Of a DNA stretch of 25,478 nucleotides, positions 21,901 to 25,478 are shown piece by piece (the stretch's first letter is position 1; each line of letters starts with the position of its first letter). The stretch is from a virus. The notes under the pieces were generated by a model. The model did not search any database, was not told the DNA's origin, and saw nothing but the letters and a program-made list of their open reading frames with translations. The stretch spans positions 1 to 25,478 of the IMG/VR virus record IMGVR_UViG_3300031612_001303; one strand, given 5' to 3'. The translations under genes were made by a program, and so were the position numbers.

Positions 21901-22933
21901 CCAGGACCGGGCGACCTACGACCTGCCGCCCGGCGATCCCCGCGCAGCCTCACTGACGCGCGCGGTGGTGTTCGGCGCGCCGGATGCGGTGCTGATGGAC
22001 CTGCCGCAGCTGACCGAGGACCAGCCCGAGCATCGACCGTTTGTCGCCGCGCACGCCGTTCCCTGGCCGGGCGAGATGGCGGTGTTCCGCAGCCCATCGA
22101 CGGACGGGTTCGAACTGCTGACCACGGCTCAGTCCCGCGCCCGGATGGGGGCACTGGTCTCCGACTTCTACCCGGGCCCCACCTCGCGCTTCGACCTTGG
22201 CAATGCGCTGGTGGTCGATCTGCTGACCGGCACGCTGGAGAGCGTCACCGACCTGACGCTGTTTGGCGGAGCGAACGCGCTGGCCATCGAGAGCGCGCCG
22301 GGGGGGTGGGAGATCGTGCAGGCGAGCACGGCCGAGCTGCTCGCGCCCGGCCGGTATCGGCTGACCCGGCTCCTGCGCGGCCAGCGCGGCACCGAAAGCG
22401 CCATGGGCAATCCGGCGCCCGCAGGCGCGCGAGTCGTGGTGCTGGACGCGTCGCTCGCGTCCCTGCCGATCGCTGAGGCTGATCTCGGCATCCCGTGGAA
22501 CTGGCGCATCGGCCCCGCGAGCCGCCCGGTCAGCGACGAGACCTATGTCGCGCAGGCTTTTACGCCCGAGGGCGTCGGACTGCGGCCGTTCTCCGTCGCC
22601 CATGTCGAACAGCCGTGGCGTCGCCCCCGCACGTCCGGCGATCTCACCATCCGCTGGACGCGCAGGTCCCGCGCGCTGGCGGCCGACAGCTGGGGCGGGC
22701 TTGAGGTGCCGCTGGCCGAGGAGCTGGAGGCCTACGAGGTCGAGCTCCTCGACGGCGCTGCCGTGAAGCGGGTGCTGAGCACGACCACGACCAGCGCGGT
22801 CTACACGGCCGCTCAGCAGAGCGCCGACTGGGGCGCGCCGCTCGGCCCCAGCGACACGCTCGACATACGCATCTTCCAGCTCTCCGCCCTCGCCGGGCGG
22901 GGCGCGCCCAAGATCGTCACGCTTACGTTCTGA
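18968..22933 (+). CDS. Host-specificity tail protein with GTA TIM-barrel domain
   Basis: A 1321-residue tail-tip protein of the GTA gp15 type, the functional counterpart of lambda gpJ. The N-terminus is a glycine-rich hydrophobic stretch (VLGVAGAAIGGSIGGAILGVSAATIGGFVGSAIGS, about 4-40). IPRLYGRMRMGGNIIWATDF and TTEYLYYASFAVALCEGP are typical of tail hub proteins. About residues 430-720 form a TIM-barrel-like domain with AFLIGTEMPGLTTIR, YAADWSEYFG, IDFIGIDNYMPLSDWRDG and IWFTELGCPAIDRGTNQPN; the E residues are placed as in glycoside hydrolases. A phage tail domain follows (about 730-1000). It probably contacts and perhaps cleaves surface polysaccharide, the latter inferred. Confidence 0.92.
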   Translation: MATLVLGVAGAAIGGSIGGAILGVSAATIGGFVGSAIGSVVDSWIISSLAPTQRIEGPRLDSLRITSSTEGAVIPRLYGRMRMGGNIIWATDFREETKTTTQGGGKGGGGGKVKTTEYLYYASFAVALCEGPVTGIGRIWADGKPMDLSGVTWRWYPGSEAQAADPFIAAKMGAANTPAYRGTAYVVFEELPLATYGNRLPQLSFEVFRPLADPDTAEGLTRAVTMIPASGEFTYATQAIRKTDGGATVPENLNALADSTDMVEALDRLQAMAPAVESVSLVVAWFGDDLRAGSCKVRPGVEVSAKSTTPASWSVNGVSRANAFLVSRDDQDRPVYGGTPSDFAVVQAIQEMKVRGLRVTFYPFILMDVPPGNTLPNPYSDNAAETGQPAFPWRGRITCSPAAGFAGTVDKTATAASQVAALFGTATPASFSVAGQSVSWIGPSGDWGLRRMVLHYAHLCAAAGGVDAFLIGTEMPGLTTIRSGASIYPAVQAYRELLADVRSILGSGTKIGYAADWSEYFGHQPGDGSGDVFFHLDPLWADPEIDFIGIDNYMPLSDWRDGFEHADAAEGWPAIYDRAYLQGNIAGGEGFDWFYTSASDRSAQVRTPITDGAAGKPWVFRYKDLRAWWSNAHYDRPGGVESGTPTAWTPESKPIWFTELGCPAIDRGTNQPNVFFDPKSSESFTPHFSRGWRDDAIQRAYLEATYLWWGEAANNLLSSVYGGRMVHVPECAAWTWDARPYPFFPTLTDVWTDGANWRLGHWLTGRLGAVSLAALVRHLCLRAGLPESRVDVSGLWGAVEGYAITALESPRASITTLSRHFGFDAVETEGVIRFVMRGRASVATLAPDDLVAGREGDVLELTRGQETELPQALKWQVARADEDYDAALVEARRITVDTTRIASESFPMAVPPEEAERRCRRALMEAWVGRETAAFRLPPSRLALDPADAIRLAHDGRLVDLRLVSIADAEARGIEAVRQDRATYDLPPGDPRAASLTRAVVFGAPDAVLMDLPQLTEDQPEHRPFVAAHAVPWPGEMAVFRSPSTDGFELLTTAQSRARMGALVSDFYPGPTSRFDLGNALVVDLLTGTLESVTDLTLFGGANALAIESAPGGWEIVQASTAELLAPGRYRLTRLLRGQRGTESAMGNPAPAGARVVVLDASLASLPIAEADLGIPWNWRIGPASRPVSDETYVAQAFTPEGVGLRPFSVAHVEQPWRRPRTSGDLTIRWTRRSRALAADSWGGLEVPLAEELEAYEVELLDGAAVKRVLSTTTTSAVYTAAQQSADWGAPLGPSDTLDIRIFQLSALAGRGAPKIVTLTF

Positions 22934-22944
22934 AGGCTTTTCCC

Positions 22945-24021
22945 ATGTCCGACGTCACGACCCATCTCATGCTGCCGTACATCCTGGCGGCGCAGGCCCA
23001 GAAGCACGTCACCCACAACGAGGCGCTGCGGATCCTCGACGGGCTCGTCCAGCTCTCCGTCCTGGACCGGGATCTGACGTCGCCGCCCGGTTCTCCCACT
23101 GATGGCGACCGCTACATCGTCGCCTCGGGCGCAACCGGCGACTGGGCGGGGTGGGACCTCAACGTCGCGCTCTGGACCGACGGCGCCTGGCTGCGCCTGC
23201 CGCCCCGCAACGGCTGGCGGGCATGGGTCGAGGACGAAGGTCTGCTGCTCGTTTATGACGGCGCGAGCTGGATCGGCACCACGCCCGCGGCGCTGCAAAA
23301 CATGGCGCTGCTGGGTGTCGGCACGACAGCGGATGCCTCGAACCCGTTCTCGGCCAAGCTGAACGCTGCGCTCTGGACCGCGAAAACCGTGGCCGAGGGC
23401 GGCACCGGCGATCTGTTCTACACCATGAACAAGGAGGCCGCCGCAGACGATCTCGGGCTGACCCTGCAGACCGGCTTCGTGACCAAGGCGCTGGTTGGGC
23501 TGTTCGGCTCCGACCGCTTTCGGCTCGCGGTCTCTGCTGACGGCAGCACCTTCTTCGACGGGCTGAGCGTCGACAACGCCACCGGCGTCGTCGATCAGCC
23601 CCGGCTGCCGCGCTTCAAGGCATACACCAACTACGACAACTATGTTGGAGTGGGGGCCTGGACGAAGATTGGCCTGAACAACACCGACTACAACGACCAA
23701 GGCGCGTTCGACGCCGCGAACAACCACTTCGTGGCGCCCGTGGATGGCACTTACCTCTTCGGCGCCACGCTGCTCTACAAGGTCAATTCCAGCACGACCG
23801 CGCGTATGCGGGGGCGGCTCGTTCTGAACGGCACAACCGAAATCCGCGGCTCCTTCGGGGAGATCTCCGCCACCCACGTCTCGCTCGCCACCACGATCTG
23901 GCTGCAGACCATGGTCCCGCTGACGGCAGGCGATACCGTCGAACTGCAGGGGTATTTCCGGGTCGCGGACGGCTACTTCGCCGCCGATCACACGTCCTTC
24001 TGGGGCTGCAAGATCGGCTGA
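22945..24021 (+). CDS. DUF2793 tail protein with C1q-like C-terminal domain
   Basis: A 358-residue protein. Residues 1 to about 110 are DUF2793: THLMLPYILAAQAQKHVTHNEALRILDGLVQLSV, then GDRYIVASGATGDWAGWD and WRAWVEDEGLLLVYDGASW. A variable helical linker leads to about 224-358, a C1q/TNF-like jelly roll: a first strand with WTKIGLNNTDYNDQGAFDAANNHFVAPVDGTYLFGATLLYK, middle strands RMRGRLVLNG, and a close WLQTMVPLTAGDTVELQGYF. Such domains trimerise and bind ligands, so this could be a receptor-binding tail fibre. It starts 11 bases after the host-specificity gene. The target is unknown. Confidence 0.82.
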   Translation: MSDVTTHLMLPYILAAQAQKHVTHNEALRILDGLVQLSVLDRDLTSPPGSPTDGDRYIVASGATGDWAGWDLNVALWTDGAWLRLPPRNGWRAWVEDEGLLLVYDGASWIGTTPAALQNMALLGVGTTADASNPFSAKLNAALWTAKTVAEGGTGDLFYTMNKEAAADDLGLTLQTGFVTKALVGLFGSDRFRLAVSADGSTFFDGLSVDNATGVVDQPRLPRFKAYTNYDNYVGVGAWTKIGLNNTDYNDQGAFDAANNHFVAPVDGTYLFGATLLYKVNSSTTARMRGRLVLNGTTEIRGSFGEISATHVSLATTIWLQTMVPLTAGDTVELQGYFRVADGYFAADHTSFWGCKIG

Positions 24022-24041
24022 GCGGTGGAAGGAGGATCCCG

Positions 24042-24329
24042 ATGACACCACCCCGATCCGACGGCTTCGTCCGCATGCCCGACGCCGAATTCGAGGCGAT
24101 CCTGACCCGGGCCGCAGAGGAAGGCGCGAAGCGCGCGCTCGCCGATGTCGGTCTCGACGGCGACGAGGCCGCGCTCGACATCCGCGATCTCCGCTCGCTC
24201 GTCGACTGCATCCGCCTGGTGCGCCGCACCGCCATGCAGACGGCCGTCCGCATGATCACAACCGGCGTCATGCTGGCGCTGCTCGCGGGCATCGCCATCA
24301 AGCTCAAGATCTTCGGCGGCAGCCCGTAG
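24042..24329 (+). CDS. Small membrane protein, phage accessory (possibly DUF6127)
   Basis: A 95-residue protein. The N-terminal two-thirds is acidic and helical (MPDAEFEAILTRAAEEGAKRALADVGLDGDEAALDIRDLRSLVDCIRLVRRT); a single membrane helix follows at about 69-87 (AVRMITTGVMLALLAGIAI) with a short basic end. I think it fits DUF6127, found near phage lysis genes, but am not certain. Position between tail and lysis genes and the single membrane helix make a holin or antiholin role conceivable. AAGGAGG about 7 bases upstream is a strong ribosome binding site. A terminator lies 35 bases downstream. Confidence 0.65.
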   Translation: MTPPRSDGFVRMPDAEFEAILTRAAEEGAKRALADVGLDGDEAALDIRDLRSLVDCIRLVRRTAMQTAVRMITTGVMLALLAGIAIKLKIFGGSP

Positions 24330-24363
24330 CCGCGCCCCATCCCCATTCATCAGTTCGCAATCA

Positions 24364-24387
24364 CCCGCCCTCGAGGCGGGTTTTTTT
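24364..24387 (+). terminator. Strong intrinsic terminator before the endolysin gene
   Basis: CCCGCC (24364-24369) and GGCGGG (24375-24380) form a 6-bp GC stem around CTCGA, followed by seven T residues (24381-24387). It lies 17 bases before the endolysin ATG and should end most late transcription, so lysis genes depend on read-through or antitermination. Confidence 0.88.
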
Positions 24388-24403
24388 CGTTTCGGAGAAC
24401 CCC

Positions 24404-25078
24404 ATGACCACGACCTTCTACGACCACTGGCGCGACGTCCCCGTGAGCAGCTGGCGCTGGCCCAACTTCTCGCCAGCCGAGATCGCCTGCCGGGGCACTG
24501 GCAAGCTGCTGATCAACGAGCCCGCGCTCGACAAGCTGCAGGCGCTGCGCGACCGGCTGGGCAAGCCGCTGATCGTGCGTTCCGCCTATCGCAGCCCCGA
24601 GCACAACCGCGCCGTCGGCGGCGCCACGCGGTCGAAGCATCTCGACGGCGCCGCCTTCGATATCGCCATGGCGAACCACGACCCAGCGGCCTTCGAGGCG
24701 GCGGCGCGGGAGGTCGGATTCCTCGGCTTCGGCTTCTATCCGCGCTCGGGGTTCATCCATGTCGACGTCGGGCCCGCGCGCCAGTGGGGCGAGCGGTTCC
24801 CGGTCCGGGCGACGGCATTTGCAGCCGAGACGCCGCCCGCGCGCGAGGTGCTGGCTGACAGCCGCACCATGAAGGGCGGCGGCGCAGCCGGTGTGGCGAC
24901 GCTGGGTGTCGCCGGGGTCGAGGTGGCTCAGAGCGTCCTGGCGGAGACCCAGACCGCGATCCTGACGCTCGTGCCGTATCTCGACACACTGCGCTGGGTG
25001 TTCATCGCGGTGGCGCTCGCCGGCATCGCGGTCACGATCTACGCTCGGCTCGACGATTGGAAGAAGGGGCTGCGATGA
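24404..25078 (+). CDS. M15-type peptidase endolysin with C-terminal membrane helix
   Basis: A 224-residue predicted cell-wall peptidase. Residues about 18-122 match the Peptidase_M15_3 type: WRWPNFSPAEIACRGTGKLLINEPALDKLQALRDRLGKPLIVRSAYRSPEHNRAVGGA, then zinc ligands H79 and D86 (SKHLDGAAFDI) and H119 (FIHVD). It would cleave peptidoglycan cross-links at lysis. A linker with hydrophobic character (about 157-178) precedes a membrane helix at about 198-214 (WVFIAVALAGIAVTIYA) with basic flanking residues. Most endolysins of this family are soluble, so the anchor is unusual. No N-terminal signal peptide is present. TTCGGAGAA lies 8 bases upstream. Confidence 0.87.
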   Translation: MTTTFYDHWRDVPVSSWRWPNFSPAEIACRGTGKLLINEPALDKLQALRDRLGKPLIVRSAYRSPEHNRAVGGATRSKHLDGAAFDIAMANHDPAAFEAAAREVGFLGFGFYPRSGFIHVDVGPARQWGERFPVRATAFAAETPPAREVLADSRTMKGGGAAGVATLGVAGVEVAQSVLAETQTAILTLVPYLDTLRWVFIAVALAGIAVTIYARLDDWKKGLR

Positions 25079-25332
25079 TCACCGCGCTCCTGACCGGGTT
25101 CGCCGCCCGCCCGTGCATGCGGGTAGCTCTGCGCTACGGCGCCATCGCGTTCGCCGTGCTCCTGTTCCTGCTTTCGCTTCGGCGCTCCGGGGGGCGAGCG
25201 GGACGCCTCGCCGAACGCCTTGAAACCATGGAGAAGGCCAATGACGTCCAACGTCGGATGCTGGAAGCGGCGGCTCGCCGTCCTCGTGATCACGACGATC
25301 TCGCTGACCGCCTGCGCGACGGTCGCTTCTGA
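25075..25332 (+). CDS. Inner-membrane spanin-like protein (Rz-like)
   Basis: An 85-residue protein with one membrane helix at about 20-36 (YGAIAFAVLLFLLSL) and a charged, probably coiled-coil periplasmic part (RAGRLAERLETMEKANDVQRRMLEAAAR). This is the plan of an i-spanin, which bridges to an outer-membrane lipoprotein and fuses the membranes in the last step of lysis. ATG 25075 has AAGAAGGGG upstream and overlaps the endolysin stop. A lipoprotein gene is embedded in its 3' part in another frame, as in Rz/Rz1. Confidence 0.75.
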   Translation: MITALLTGFAARPCMRVALRYGAIAFAVLLFLLSLRRSGGRAGRLAERLETMEKANDVQRRMLEAAARRPRDHDDLADRLRDGRF

Positions 25333-25478
25333 TTCCCGCGTCGCGACCGTCTGTCCGCCGGTTGTCGAGTATAGCCGCGACTTCCAGGCACGCGCAGCCG
25401 ACGAGCTCGATCTGTTGCCGGAGAGGTCGGCAATAGCCGAAATACTCTCCGACTATAGCGTCATGCGTGATCAGGTGC
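25241..25478 (+). CDS. Embedded outer-membrane lipoprotein spanin (Rz1-like), partial
   Basis: An open frame from ATG 25241, cut by the window end after 79 residues. It starts inside the i-spanin gene in a different frame, with GAGAAGG (25231-25237) just upstream. A basic N-terminus (WKRRLAVL) and hydrophobic core lead to a lipobox L22-T23-A24-C25, followed by the mature protein ATVASDSRVATVCPPVVEYSRDF. Signal peptidase II should cleave before C25, and lipidation should place it in the outer membrane. The nested arrangement strongly supports an o-spanin. The C-terminus is out of view. Confidence 0.78.
   Translation, partial: MTSNVGCWKRRLAVLVITTISLTACATVASDSRVATVCPPVVEYSRDFQARAADELDLLPERSAIAEILSDYSVMRDQV

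Noticed and set aside
1882-24021. The window as a domesticated gene transfer agent
   Set aside because: Only the tail-tip genes are GTA-like. The terminase, portal and fused protease/capsid differ from the GTA head genes, and lysis and cargo genes are present, so a prophage fits better.

Overview
The window is high-GC, with densely packed, overlapping genes. It reads as most of the late region of a temperate siphovirus-type prophage in an alphaproteobacterium, most likely Rhodobacterales: the tail-tip genes resemble the Rhodobacter gene transfer agent (GTA) set, and the small accessory phage genes look like those of Paracoccus/Rhodobacter/roseobacter prophages. The assignment rests on recognising protein families by eye; no database search was run.

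Layout. Positions 1-165 hold an inverted-repeat cluster resembling recombinase sites. Three leftward genes follow: a ribbon-helix-helix protein with a possible nuclease core (166-732), a DUF3489 protein (836-1402) and a small unknown (1498-1770). A 31-bp near-perfect palindrome (777-807) and a second dyad (1832-1850) lie in the gaps. Rightward from 1882 come the packaging and head genes: Nu1-like small terminase, GpA-type large terminase, gpW-like joiner, lambda-type portal, a prohead protease/major capsid fusion, a DUF2190 protein, a gpFII-like joiner and a DUF6441 protein.

The head-to-tail sequence is interrupted at 9676-12558 by a complete compact mercury resistance operon: merT-merP-merF-merA leftward and merR divergent to the right, with a MerR-type operator and a 19-bp promoter spacer between them. 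merR overlaps the start of the next phage gene by four bases (ATGA), so the cargo is fitted tightly into the late operon without breaking a phage gene.

Tail genes then resume: a tail-terminator-like protein, the tail tube protein, a tail assembly chaperone with a -1 frameshift signal (A AAA AAC) leading into a second reading frame, the tape measure, and a GTA-like tail-tip set (DUF2460, DUF2163, NlpC/P60 hydrolase, 1321-aa host-specificity protein). A DUF2793 protein with a C1q-like C-terminus and a small membrane protein follow. After a strong terminator comes a lysis module: an M15-type endolysin with a C-terminal membrane segment, an inner-membrane spanin-like protein, and an embedded outer-membrane lipoprotein spanin cut by the window edge.

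Functionally, the phage genes would package DNA through a lambda-type terminase and portal, build a capsid from a fused protease/capsid polypeptide, assemble a long non-contractile tail and lyse the host. The mer cargo would import Hg(II) (MerP, MerT, MerF) and reduce it to volatile Hg(0) (MerA), a benefit to the lysogen. The most notable feature is this embedding of a mer operon within the phage late structural genes.
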